DNA from: Rosa chinensis | Lineage: Eukaryota; Streptophyta; Magnoliopsida; Rosales; Rosaceae | NCBI RefSeq assembly: GCF_002994745.2 | Contig: NC_037089.1 | Coordinates: 84,778,347 to 84,842,346 of the forward strand | Reading direction: 5' to 3' | Length of the DNA stretch: 64,000 nucleotides | In this document: positions 24,980 through 36,706 of the stretch, piece after piece | How the letters are laid out: each line of letters begins with the position of its first letter | Position numbering within the stretch: position 1 is the stretch's first letter | Program-made: the position numbers and the translations under genes | The notes under the pieces: model-generated | Seen by the model: the letters and a program-made list of their open reading frames with translations, nothing else | What the model was told of the DNA's origin: nothing | Database searches by the model: none

Positions 24980-26320
24980 ATATGCGCACAAATCTTTTAG
25001 TGGAGTAAGTGGACATTTATTGAGCCAAATTTGAATATTTGGTCATGAACCCTTTCCTAAAATGATAATATCTTATACTTCTCAAAAAATAAATGATGAT
25101 CGATATCCCACATTATAGAATTTTTGACATATAATTTTAGGAGAGAATGTAAACGAATCTTGATATTTCTTCTCAAATTTGATATAGGATAACATTACAA
25201 GGTTGGGAGAGAATCTAAATCCATCCATTCCAGATTTATACTATTATTAAGAGAAGATGTTTTGTTATTCAAAATCTAAAATTTTGATAGAATTGATCCT
25301 AGAAGATTAATAAACTTTGAGAATGAATTAAATCACAAGGGCAATTAAATATGACAATTATAAAATAGATTTTGTTAATAAAATTAAAAAGAAATTAACC
25401 CACAACAACCCCCCACTTTTCTCTCTGCAATAATTGTTTTATTTCATTAATTTTTTTATTTTAAAAAGAAAAAACTATTACACATGTAGAGTATGTATGA
25501 GAAAAAGCTAGTATTAATTTAAAGGAATTCACTTCAGTAAAGGGGGATTCATTTCTCACTACAATTAAACCTCTACTGGAACAATGAAGTACAATTTTCC
25601 AGCCTTTCAATGCCGGTAAGGCCGGTAATAGTGCTGGAGCAAAAGAGAGAGAGAACTCCATTATATTATAACCATACATTTAGAAGAACATACAGAAATG
25701 CAGGTCGATGGCAAACACCATAATCTGGTGGGACCTCTCTGGAATTTCGAGAAGTTGATGGGGAGTTGGGGACTGCGTAGCTAGGGTTTGTTCTGCTTAC
25801 GCTTGCTGGCAATGGGAGCTTCTGTCAGTGCCGACCTCTAACTTCTAAAACTATCCTTGAAATTCTCCGTACATCATCAACCGTAATTGTGACCTTGGTG
25901 GTCACGCTTACAATTACTCCTTAATATCCGAATATATATGGATAACAGAAATAAACATGAATTACGTGTTCATACATATTAATTACCTCGTTAATCTTAA
26001 TTCTTTATCATAAATGCGTATTTCACTTTAGATAGAAAACGATTAGCTAAATAGGAAACCAACTTAAACTCTGATATCGTTCCATGTATATAATAGCTGT
26101 TAATTCATACCAAAATAAGGCTAGATTATTTACCAAGTCTAACTTTTGTAACTATATATTAATTAGTATGACCGGATTAATTGGAAACGTGGATGGTGCC
26201 TCCAGATAATCATATAACTCATACACACCAAACACATCCGATTCCAACCATTACTAGACCAGATAATCATATTAGAGATAAACTCCCAGATATAGGGTTT
26301 CATTTGGAGACGGACACGTC
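24980..26320. other. Intergenic region upstream of the SWEET gene
   Basis: AT-rich, short ORFs only, nothing recognised. The proximal SWEET promoter lies at the right end. Confidence 0.5.
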
Positions 26321-26323
26321 GAT

Positions 26324-26331
26324 TATAAATA
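26324..26331 (+). promoter_or_regulatory. TATA box of the SWEET gene
   Basis: TATAAATA lies 77 bp before the ATG at 26401, a normal distance for a short leader. Confidence 0.6.
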
Positions 26332-26400
26332 TCGACATTAATCAATACTCGATATCTCTGTTATTTCATTCATATTTTCTTTTTCATTCTGCTTGCAAAG

Positions 26401-28128
26401 ATGGGGCACACAGCTACAGCTAGGTTCGTGGTCGGTTTGATGGGTACGTTCTCAGTGCTCTTCTCTGCTTCTAAACCCTCGTTCATATACCATTTTTCTC
26501 TCTTAATCTCTCCCATGGCTCTTATAATTAATAGTAGAGCAGGTTCAAATAATGGCTAGGAGCAGTTTGTTGATTTCGTTTGTTTAATTTCTCTGTGCGC
26601 AGGAAATGTCATCTCTGCCGGGCTTTTTCTTTCCCCAGTGTAAACCTCTCTGGCTCTCTCTATCACGCTTAACTTGTTATTGATGTTCCAGAATATAAAG
26701 CATATGAACTATGTGATTATCTAACGTGTTTTTGTGAATTTTCTTAGTGATTGGTGATTATGTTCCACTTATCTATAGTTCTTATGTTTTGTTACTTGGT
26801 GATAAATGGAATAAGATTGTATTAAACCTTCCCGTTTAGGGCATGAGATATGGGGATGAAATTGATTGACATTCATAGTGGTATATGGTGTTGTAATCTT
26901 TGTGATTAGTTCCTCCATAGACTTCTTAATCAAATATTGTGATTCTATGGTTTTGCGCATAATTCAATTTCGTTGTTTTGCACATAAGTATCATTTTTCC
27001 ATAATAACTGAAATTCAGCAATTTGTTGTGTGTGGATGATTTTGTGTAAAATGTAGCCAGTATAACGTTGTGTAATATGTACAATTGATATATCTGCTAA
27101 ATATAAACCTATAATTTGGTTGCTCAATTGTTGATTATTAGTTAAATTGATTATGGTTTGCATCACATCTACCAACTTTAATGCTTTGGATAAATTGTGC
27201 TTTTTATTCTTGGCATGCAGTCCTACGTTCTTACAAATATGGAGAAAGAAAGATGTGGAAGCTTTCGATCCAAAACCTTACCTTGCTACAGTGTTAAACT
27301 GTTTGTTTTGGTGTTATTACGGAATGCCATTCGTCAATCCAAACAGTATTTTAGTTGTCACCATTAATGGAGCTGGGCTAGTAATAGAGCTTATATATCT
27401 TGCTATATTCTTCCTTTATGCTCCAGCAAAAGGACGGGTATGCATACATTACTGATTTACACAATTTGAGTCTAGTTGTATTCAATCCAATATTTAATAT
27501 TTCACTTTCCTTCTTACAGAAAAAGGTTACCACATTCTTAGTAGGTGAATTTGTTTTCTTTGCGGCTATTGTGGTTGCAACTATGTTGACAATATCTGAG
27601 CATAAGATGATGATGAATCGACCTCTGCGGGCTGTCGTAGTTGGTATTATCTGTGATGTTTTCAATGTTATCATGTATAGCTCTCCTCTGTTCATTCTGG
27701 TATGTAATACTTCTTTTTGTAAATTTATTTTGCTATTTATAGTAACTCATAATTTATTAATTTACCGTCTTGATTTTAACTTTTAACAGAAAAAAGTCAT
27801 CAAAACGAAGAGTGTGAAATACATGCCATTCCTTCTCTCATTGGCCAATTTTCTGAATGGTTGTTGTTGGACTGCATATGCTCTTATTGGAAAAGTGGAC
27901 TACTTCATTTTGGTAATTGTTTCACTCTTAGTGATCAATTTTGACCTTCTGATTAACTTTATTATTTAACATATGTTTATTTAATTAATAATGTAGATTA
28001 GCAACGGTCTCGGTGCATTTGCTGGAGCAATTCAATTGATAGTGTATGCAATATTCTACAAAACTACACCAAAAGAAGACCCTTCTAGCAAGCCTACTAA
28101 TGAAGTGCAACTTTCTACTAATGTCTAA
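26401..28128 (+). CDS. SWEET bidirectional sugar transporter (clade II-like)
   Basis: Six exons (26401-26443, 26603-26639, 27221-27437, 27520-27699, 27790-27912, 27997-28128) give 243 residues with GT-AG junctions in consistent phase and TAA at 28126. This is the usual SWEET gene structure and length. Seven membrane segments in two MtN3/saliva (PQ-loop) repeats are expected at the plasma membrane, moving hexoses or sucrose passively. Visible motifs: [13 protein letters not shown] and LFLSPVPTF in segment 1, [14 protein letters not shown] with the conserved Tyr-Gly, [21 protein letters not shown], and [20 protein letters not shown]. The start is the first ATG after the TATA box. The normally near-invariant PN of segment 7 reads SN at residues 202-203. 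Clade II is inferred from the [15 protein letters not shown] context and is not certain. Confidence 0.92.
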
Positions 28129-29314
28129 TTATTGCGGATCCATCTAATTGCTTTGAAAGTTTTGGGTTTTGTTTAGTTTTCATATTAAACAAGTACTATT
28201 TAGTTTTTTTTTTTTTTTTTTAAAATCTTTTTGGGATAAATTTTTCTGGTTTTGAAAGTATGTGTAAATATGAATTTGCTTTATGCAGTCAAGTAATTGA
28301 GCTGCACGTATTGATATTGAGAATTTCATGCTTTTTTGGCGATGTTCATTTCATTCTTTTTCCAATTAAATGCTATTTTATGATCACCCTGTCATTCACA
28401 TGTTTCTCGCACTCCTCACGTTTTGCAACTATCTTAAAAAATTAAATAAATAAATAAATAGGGACAGATTTCTGAGCAACAAGGATTCACAAGACGACCT
28501 GTAGGGCTGTATCAACTACCGATACAGGAGCTTCCAGGCAAACTCGCTCCTTATATGAATGTATAATCATCCAGAAACCTATGAGACAAACTATGGTACC
28601 TACCATTATGAGAACAAAAATTTGAACAAAAATTTACAAGTATTTGAACCAAAATTACAACATTGAGAACAAAAGTTACCATATTCATTTACACTATTGA
28701 TAACATTGAGAACAAAAATTACAACATTGACAACGATTTTGTTCAAAACTTGTAAAAGTGTCGTAAGAGGTGTAATTACCATTATTAGAACAAAAGATTA
28801 CACAAAGTATGACTCAAATTACAAGTTTGAGAACAAATTTGTTCTCATTTTGTAAGTGTGGGTATGGGATACATACCAGCACACTAGAATTTTCCGAAAC
28901 CTATTGTATTGTTGTAAGATGAAAAAAATGATGAACTGGTTATTAGATCAAGGTCGATCAGTCATCACTCATCAGTGAGTGTGAGCTAAGTGAGTAATGT
29001 TGACTATCAGGGTATCATCGATTCGATTGCAAGAGATCATTGATTCAGTAGTCCGACTGCTGAAGAGACTAGAGAGAGTACTTTTGTGATACACATTTGG
29101 TTTCTAAACTAAACCAAATATATATCAACAAATGAGGCTCTTAGCAAATCTATGGAAGTAGGAAGATTTGAAAACCATCACATCAAAAGAGGGTATAGAT
29201 AGGTTGGAATCAAATAAAATTTGGGTGGGGAAAAGTTGTGAAAACAAATAAAACTTCCAGAGGTGCAAACGATCTGTAAATAAGGAGGGGAGGGGGGTGT
29301 ACTAAGGAGGAACA
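28129..29314. other. SWEET 3' region and repeat-rich spacer
   Basis: The stretch 28600-28850 repeats the motif GAACAAAAATTACAA on both strands, with spacing of about 25-45 bp, inside a segment bounded by GGTACCTACC and GGTATGGGATACATACC. It may be a decayed MITE. No gene was found. Confidence 0.45.
28994..29043 (+). pseudogene. Tiny fragment related to the RING-H2 gene at 39062
   Basis: About 50 bp translate to NVDYQGIIDSIARDH, close to SVDYQDIIDFVAREP in the RING gene (nt 39416-39462). DNA identity is high over this short span. It is probably a relic of a related copy; the rest was not found nearby. Confidence 0.5.
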
Positions 29315-31500
29315 GGCAGATGGAAGGTCTACAAGAGGCGCAATGTTTCTGTGAGCTTGGAGAATTTAGGTTTGTCGGGCTTCGGTTTACGTGGAGAGGG
29401 AAGAGAGGGGGCGAAGAGATTAAAATCAGACTAGACAAGTTCATGGGTACGGATAGGTGGAAGAGTCTGTTTCCGACGTCGATGGTTAGGCATTTGAATC
29501 CTTCGAAATCGGACCATGTTCCTATAGTGTGAGAAGTTAGAGAGCAGGCGGTTAGTAAAAATAAAAAAAAGAAAAGAAAGTTTAAATTCGAGGAGTACTG
29601 GCTGCCGGAGGAAATGTGTAGGGAGGTAGTGGGGAAAAGTTGGACTACTGTATCTGGCACTAATCCATTCTTTGCTTTGTGGGAAAAGATTCAAGCTACA
29701 AGAAGGGACCTTGAAACATGGAGCTCTGGGCATTTTGGGGACTTGAAGCGTGAAATTGAGAAAACCCGTGCACAGTTGGCAGTCTTCTTTGACACTTCCT
29801 TCTCGAGCCCTCCGGATGCAGAGAGAATTGCTTTGGAAGAAAGGTTAACTGTGTTGCTTCGGCGAGAGGAGAGTTTCTGGAAGCAGAGAGCGAAGATTTT
29901 TTGGTTGAAGGATGGAGATTTAAACACTCGGTTGTTTCACCAGCGGGCAAGTAACCGTAGGAAGAAGAATGCTATTGCAGGACTCTTTGATGAGAATGGG
30001 TTGTGGTGTACGAAGGAGAAAGATCTGGAACGGATTGTTCTTGATTATTTTCGGGGTTTATTTGCGTCATCACAGCCTAGTGGGTTCGAGAATGTTCTAG
30101 AAACAATACCACATTTTCTCTCTGAGATTGATAATAGTATGCTCACTAGGGCTTTTGAGGCAGACGAGATTTATGGGGCTATCAAGGCCATGCACCCGTC
30201 CAAAGCCCCTGGCCCCGACGGTTTCTCTCCTTGCTTTTATCAGGCCTTTTGGGAGCTTGTAGGTGGAGATGTAGTGGATGCTGTAAGGGTATTTATTGGG
30301 TCAGAGGAGTATTCAGTGGCGGAACCAGGATTTAAAACTTGGGGGGTCCAGTCATAAAGCTTTAACTTTAGCATATTAAATTTAACTTAAAGGAAAAAAA
30401 AAAAACTGGTTTTCCATATTAATCAACGCATCTAGTTAACTTTCTCTATACTAAAACAATTGAAAAAATAACATTAATTACAATAAATTGCAAAATCTTT
30501 TAAACCTAAGAAGCATTAATTTCCATATTTCCTAGTTATATATTCTAAGAAGCATTTCCATCTTTCCTTATTATAAATTTGGATAGTTATTACAATAATA
30601 TACTATTAATTCTGAATTATTCACTTTATAATTTTGCAAATTGCGATGCTGATTGGTTTGGGGGGGGGGGGGGTCCAGTGATTCAATTAAAGGCAAATTC
30701 CATTTAATTGTATGAGGTTTAGCTGATCACTGAAGATCTGGACAAATGTTGGGGGGGGGGGGGGTCCAAACCCCCTCAGGCCGTAAGGCAGTTCCGCCAC
30801 TGGGAGTATTTGAAGAAGGTGAATGGGACTGTTGTTGCATTGATTCCGAAGGTTGATACCCCTGAGTATATGAGTCAGTTGAGGCCAATTAGCCTATGAA
30901 CGTGATATACAAGATTGGTTCGAAGGTGTTGGCAAATAGGTTGAAACCTTTACTGGACAAGATTATCTCTCCCTTTCAAAGCGCTTTTGTACCTGGACGT
31001 TTGATCTCAGATAATTCTTTGTTGGCTTTTGAGGTGTCTCATTGTTTGAAACGTCGTAGGAGTGGGAAGAAAGGCTGCTGTGCTTTAAAACTCGATATGA
31101 GTAAAGCATACGATCGTGTTGAATGGGGTTTCTTGGAAGCAGTAATGGTGAAAATGGGGTTTTGCTCTGAATGGATTAGATGGGTTATGGGTTGTGTTAG
31201 TACTGTTTCTAACTCTTTCATTATCAACGGGGAGCCAAGAGGTTGCATCTTTCCCTCCAGGGGTCTTCGACAAGGGGATGCCATCTCTCCTTACCTATTT
31301 CTAATTTGTGCAGAAGCTCTCTCAAGGTTAATCATGCATGTTGAACGGGCTGATAAGTTACATGGGGTGGAGGTCTGTAGGGGGGCTCCTAGTATTAGCG
31401 GATTAGCCATTTATTCTTTGCAGACGATTCTTTCATCTTTTTCAAGGCAGAAGTGTCAGATGTTGTAACCTTGAAACGTATCCTCCATGACTATAGTCAA
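29315..31500 (+). pseudogene. LINE (L1-type) retrotransposon, endonuclease tail and reverse transcriptase, broken
   Basis: The left part ends an endonuclease domain (RLDKFMGTDRW ... SDHVPI). A linker follows (FWKQRAKIFWLKDGDLNTRLFH) and then the reverse transcriptase (PSKAPGPDGFSPCFYQ; FQSAFVPGRLISDN; KLDMSKAYDRVEW; LRQGDAISPYLF; FADD at 31417-31428 in a shifted frame). Breaks seen: TGA at 29530, a 489-bp hAT MITE at 30314, a 1-bp deletion near 30897, and a frameshift near 31408. The sequence stops at about 31500 where a reversed copia remnant begins. The first half of the element and its 3' end are not present in recognisable form. It was a self-copying element and is now dead. Confidence 0.9.
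30314..30802. mobile_element. hAT-type MITE inserted in the LINE (489 bp)
   Basis: Ends CAGTGGCGGAAC / GTTCCGCCACTG are inverted repeats of 12 bp, with weaker pairing beyond. An identical 8-bp duplication GGAGTATT flanks it (30306-30313 and 30803-30810). Removing the element and one copy of the duplication restores the LINE reading frame across the site. Two runs of about 13-14 G followed by TCC lie inside (~30660 and ~30751). Confidence 0.93.
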
Positions 31501-31870
31501 ATATAATGAGATTGAGAGAATGAATGGTCTGATATTTTATTCATCTCACAGTGGAGGTATATAAAGAAGATTACAGGAATACAACAGGTAAGTACTAACT
31601 ACGCAATAATTACAATATATTCTATTCCTAACGTTAAGCCATGACTCACGCTAACACTCTCCTTCAAGTTGGCGCATACACATCAGCCATGCCCAACTTG
31701 CTTAGCGAGTCATAAAACGCGTTCCTGGAAACTCCTTTGGTAAGTATATCTGCAAGTTGCTCTTCAATCGGAACAAAAGGAAAGCTAATAATTTTGGCAT
31801 CTAGTTTCTCCTTTATAAAGTGACGATCAACCTCCACATGCTTAGCTAGTATGATCATGTTGTACTATGT
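31498..31870 (-). pseudogene. Reversed Ty1/copia remnant: RNase H tail plus LTR
   Basis: On the minus strand the frame 31858-31664 reads AKHVEVDRHFIKEKL, FVPIEEQLADILTKG and KLGMADVYAP, the standard C-terminus of plant copia polyproteins. A short purine tract follows (TTGAAGGAGAG), then an LTR-like segment from TGTTAGCGTGAG (31656) down to about 31498, about 158 bp. The 5' part is missing. It abuts the LINE directly, so it either inserted into it or was joined by a deletion. Confidence 0.85.
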
Positions 31871-33440
31871 CATTTGTTATATAGTATTGATTTTATGATT
31901 TATTAATAATAAGAATCTCTACTCTTATTATTCTCGTATAGTAAGCATCAATAGAATTGCAGTTCATAAAAATGAGACTATTGGCGAAAACGTGCAGCAC
32001 CCTACAATTCAAGACTAGCAGCGACGACAAATTTGGGACGACGGCAGTCTCTCTCCACCTTGAGTAGAGTAGGCCACAATTTTTTTCTTTTGGAAGTTCG
32101 CGGTTGTGCACAACACATGGCCAGATTGATTTTGAATCAGAGCAGGTTTGGGGCTGCGGTTTTTGTCTTATTATCGACGACATACTCGATCGGCGGTTCA
32201 CATCTACGAGGAGAATAGTTGGAGAGCATAGTCTAGGTTTGAATTGATTGGCGGTTCTTTACCGAAGATAGGGTGGAGGAGACGCCGAGGCAGAGGTGCA
32301 GGCAAGCTTGATCGACCCTGTGATGCGATGGTGTACAAGTCGGCCGCCAGACACATAGGTAGAGGTAGTCTGGCAGCTGAAGCCTAAGGTTTCTGCCTTG
32401 TTGAGCTGGGTTTGGGCTTAGGTCTTCGGGCCTGGGTTCAAACTTGGGCTGTTAGGCTAACATCTGTGGTTCAACTCTGTGGGCCTAGGCTCAACCTTGG
32501 ACTAATGAGGTAGGAAAGCCTTTCTGTTAAGCACGACTTGATTTGGGCTTGGGCCTCTTGGCTTAGGCTAAGGTCAAGGAAAGTCGGGCCCTAATGTATT
32601 AGGGTATTGAGCATGTGTGAGGTTAGATAAACTTCTATGAGTCTTCTATGACGTTTTTAGTTTTTACTTGTACCACAATTGTGTGATTGGAAAGTGATGG
32701 CAATAAATCAAATTGTAAGCTTAAATTCGTTCATAAATAAATAACACTGGTTCAAATGTTTGTCGGATACTTGTTTTACTAAGTGATCATTTTATCTCAT
32801 TTAGTTGAAATTTGTTGAAATCTATTATCAGCTGTTGGATACTTTTGTTCAAATTTTTCAATTTATCTCATCTGGTTGAAGTCTGTTATATGTTATTCAT
32901 AATGTGTGAAATTTAGTGTTCATGTTTGTGGTTAGTTGTTGCCACTAATTATGTTACTGAATATTAGTTTTTCAACCTTCTTTGTCAGGTCAAGTATTTT
33001 TCAAAATTTTGGTTGTTTATTGAAGTATGTGGTTACATAATGTAGATGTTTATTAATTTTATTGGCCGATCATATCATCACCTCTAATATTTTGTTGCTG
33101 ATTTCTTTTTTACGTTTAAGTTACTTTTCCTATTCTGTTGGGTTCCTGAATATGTTTGGTTTTGACTTTCCTTGTCTGAGCGTGTCATCTTTAAAATTGT
33201 TTAGCTTTATTCTTTAAATGAAGTTGTCTTCCTTGGGAATGCCCTAAACCTTAATTCTTGTATATTTTATTTATTGTTTGTTTTTTCATATTTGATAGGT
33301 TTTAGAGGTAGATGTTGGAATTTTAGGTGGATATGCAGAACAACTAGTTGTGAATGATAGGTATGTCTATACTTTTTTAATATGTTTTTTTTTTCCATTA
33401 ATTTTCTAATAGGACTGATTTGATTTTGCCTTTTTGTAGA
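31871..33440. other. Intergenic region, no gene recognised
   Basis: The part 32380-32600 is rich in GGGCTT/GGCCT-type words and could be an old retroelement tail. No intact coding region was seen. Confidence 0.4.
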
Positions 33441-33442
33441 TT

Positions 33443-33742
33443 ATGGCGACCTCATGCGACCGGGTTAAATTGAACTGCATCTCTTATTGGTTTAAGCCCA
33501 GTTGTAAGGTAGGGTTGTGTGCGATTGCTCGTGCTGCTGATCGTACCTTGGTCTTTGTTGAATTTGAGCTTGGGGTGGCTGCATCTGCACCAGACGCCGA
33601 AGCCAAGGCCTGTCTTATGGCCTTACGACTTGCTGCTGAAGGCCTTGGTGACCGTCCCTTTCTTCTGGAGTCCCACTTTTTTCGAACTCCCTTCTCCACG
33701 TTTGAAGATTTTGGGGAATCATTGGCATCGTCGGTTGTATAG
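33443..33742 (+). pseudogene. Possible RNase H-like domain fragment
   Basis: A 99-codon ATG frame contains APDAEAKACLMALRLAAEGLGDRPFLLES, which resembles the AE-x-x-A-x-x-x-AL...ES segment of RVT_3/RNase H domains found in LINE tails and related plant proteins. Catalytic residues are not convincingly complete. A splice-acceptor-like TTTTTGTAG precedes it. It could be a LINE remnant or one exon of an unrecognised gene. Confidence 0.35.
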
Positions 33743-33878
33743 ACTCATAACAACTTATCAAACTTAATAAGCAACTTATTATAACAACTAATGTCAAATA
33801 AGATTAGGTGAATGGATTAAGTTTGATAAGTTTATAAGTTTATACATGTTTGGTTTTACATCAAAATTTATTCCACAA
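33733..33878. repeat. Short hairpin repeat (family of the 34.7-kb palindrome centre)
   Basis: GTATAGACTCATAACAACTT and its imperfect complement flank a short loop containing AATGTCAAATAAGATTAGG. The same sequence forms the centre of the palindrome at 34418 and the block at 36099. Confidence 0.7.
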
Positions 33879-34417
33879 TCTGGTTTTTCACTCTCAATAT
33901 ATGGCAGATGAGGTACTTTCATACATTCCCACTCTTATCCCCGTCTTTTCCTCAAATCTCATCTTTTTGTGAAATCTGTCATCGAAGTTTGTTGAAAGTC
34001 AGTGTTACTAAATAAATTTGTTTTCCAATTTTCTTTCAATCCATCCTTTTATTTGATTTTTGAACATTTTGTTGTGTTTTTGGCCGTTTTGTTTTAATAA
34101 CATCCTGTCATTGTATTGTTATTTTTCAGGTTGTTCTGATCGTCCATCCTGGTCCTGATGAATTTATCAGGATAAATGACCCGTAAGTTTCTCTTTGGTT
34201 TGTATTTCGTTTAATTGAAAGTAACTAGCTTGATTTTATATGTTCATTTCAGCTTTGTTATTGCAGAGAATTTACTTTGTAACTGCATTGTTGGTGTATA
34301 GGATATAGCCTCTATGATAAATGGGTTAATTTTGCTGAAAAAAAATGTAATAAATTGTTAACATCCCATAATTCAAAGTTTATCCCACAATCTCATAGGT
34401 GGGAGTATATATAGAGC

Positions 34418-35104
34418 TAATAATAGCGGATTCGTAATAGAGAAATGCTCTCTATGTTTTGCTTTGGTAGTACATAGATAGAAGTGGATGAAAAAATTAG
34501 ATCTTTGGTAACAAATGAAAGTAAATGTTATCTCGCCGAAACTCCATTACTGTCTTTTCTCGCTTCAAATGTCAGAGATTAGGGTAACAACTGGTTTGTG
34601 TTTCTTAAGTGAAGCAGCAATGATTTTGATTATGGCAAGATCCATATGGGAAACATATTATAAAACAAGCTAGGATGAAGCTTTCTTATAGATTTTGATG
34701 TAAAACCAGACATGTATAAACTCATAGCAACTTATCAAACTTAATAAGCAACTAATGTCAAATAAGATTAGGTGAATGGATTAAGTTTGATATGTTTATA
34801 AGTTTATACATGTCTAGTTTTACATCAAAATCTATAAGAAAGTTTCATCCTTGTTTTACAATATCTTTCCCACATGGATCTTGCCGTAATCAAAATCATT
34901 GCTGCTTCACTTAAGAAACACAAACCAATTGTTACCTTGATCTCTAACATTTGAAGCGAGAAAAGCCAATTATGTGGTTTCAGTGAGATAACATTTTCGT
35001 TCGTTTGTTACCAAAGATCTAATCTTTTCATCCATTTATATATATGAACTACCAAAGCAAAACATAGAGAGAATTTCTCTATTACAAATTCGCTTTTATT
35101 ATCC
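34418..35104. repeat. Large imperfect palindrome, ~330-bp arms
   Basis: The left arm (34418-~34745) matches the reverse complement of the right arm (~34775-35104) over essentially its whole length, for example TTTTGCTTTGGTAGT against ACTACCAAAGCAAAA and GTTTCTTAAGTGAAGCAGCAA against its complement. The loop is only a few tens of bp. A transcript would fold into a long hairpin. Confidence 0.85.
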
Positions 35105-35299
35105 CGAACCTTTTGCCTGAATTAAGCACAGATGCAGCGGCCTAAGTGTGAAGAAGCCCAAACCTTTTGCCCAAATTGAGCAAAGATGGGGTTTGCTTCA
35201 CGTCGGGCTTGGTGTGAAGAAGTGAACCGACTCTTTTCCCCAAATTCAGTTTCGAGAAAGATAGCCCCAAATTGGCAACAACGGGGGATCAGCCACCCG
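34671..35299. repeat. Segmental duplication, block 1
   Basis: This 629-bp block recurs in direct orientation at 36099-36706 with scattered substitutions. Block 1 has about 21 bp more near its centre. It contains the right arm of the palindrome and an adjoining segment (AGCCCAAACCTTTTGCCC...) of unknown origin. Confidence 0.88.
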
Positions 35300-35402
35300 A
35301 ATTCCAGACAATTTGAAGGAGAAATGTCATCTGAAAGAATTCCAATCAAAATGTTAGAACCCATAAATGAATGAGAATTGAATGGTTCGAAAAGAATGGT
35401 CA

Positions 35403-35405
<3 letters not shown>

Positions 35406-35499
<94 letters not shown>
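35406..35499. repeat. Long (AG)n microsatellite
   Basis: 47 uninterrupted AG units. The corresponding site next to block 2 (about 36720) has none. Confidence 0.97.
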
Positions 35500-35500
<1 letters not shown>

Positions 35501-36098
35501 ATATATTAGCCGGCAATGACAAAACAGAGTTGGCACGGAGAGTCTGTCCCCCGCCGCCGTCGAGAGCTCTCATATGAAGAGATTGGAGACTGATGCTTTT
35601 TGGGGAAGAGTTCGAGAAACTTTTTGAAATGAGTTTAGAAGAAATGAAAAAACGCCGAAGGAGTTTAGGGGTCTATAGAAGCCACATACCATGTGGTCGT
35701 CACGTGATGATGGTGAGAATGAAAGAAGTCGTTAGTCTCTTTGTTTTTGGTCTTTAGTTTCCGACTAAAAAGTCGTTAGTCTCTTTGTTTTTGACTTTTT
35801 GGTCAAGAACATATATTTTTTTTTCAACTAGGACGAACGTTTCTTTGGTATCCGACTAGAAAGCCTTTAGTCTTTTCTTAAATGAATATTAGATCTTGTG
35901 GGATAATAATTGTCCCCAAACTTCAAACACACTTTTAGGTCTTCATTCACTGTGTTTTTTTTTTAAATACAAAAACTACGTCATTTTGTAAAAACTATAT
36001 AACTTGTTCTCAACAAAACTGAGAGAAATTTTAGGGTTGCAACCGTTATAGAGCAACTCGTAATATTATCTTCGTTGGCAATCCATTATTCAAACATG

Positions 36099-36706
36099 TA
36101 GGATGAAACTTTCTTATAGATTTTGATGTAAAACCAGACATTTATAGACTCATAGCAACTAATGTCAAATAAGATTAGGTGAATGGATCAAGTTTGATAA
36201 GTTTATATGTTTATACATGTCTGGTTTTAAATCAAAATCTATAAGAAAGTTTCATCCTTGTTTTACAATATCTTTCCCACATGGATTTTGCCGTAATCAA
36301 AATCGTTGCTGCTTCACTTAAGAAACACAAACCAATTGTTACCCTGATCTCTAACATTTGAAGCGAGAAAAGCCAATTATGGAGTTTCAGTGAGATAATA
36401 TTTTCGTTCGTTTGTTACCAAAGATCTAATCTTTTCATCCATTTCTATATATGAACTGCCAAAGCAAAACATAGAGAGAATTTCTCTATTACAAATTCAC
36501 TTTTATTATCCCGAACCTTTTGCCTGAATTAAGCACAGATGCAGCGGCCTAAGTGTGAAGAAGCCCAAACCTTTTGCCCAAATTGAACAAAGATGGGGTT
36601 TGTTTCACGTCGGGCTTGGTATGAAGAAGTGAACCGACTCTTTTCCCCAAATTCAGTTTCGAGAAAGATAGCCCCAAATTGACAACAACGGGGGAACAAC
36701 CACCCC
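36099..36706. repeat. Segmental duplication, block 2
   Basis: Direct copy of 34671-35299. Only one arm of the large palindrome is present here; the outer left arm is lacking. Confidence 0.88.

Noticed and set aside
28600..28850. Possible CRISPR-like regularly spaced repeat
   Set aside because: Spacing is irregular, repeats occur on both strands, and the context is a plant nuclear genome.
35122..35577. Serine-leucine and arginine-glutamate repeat frames
   Set aside because: They translate the (AG)n microsatellite.
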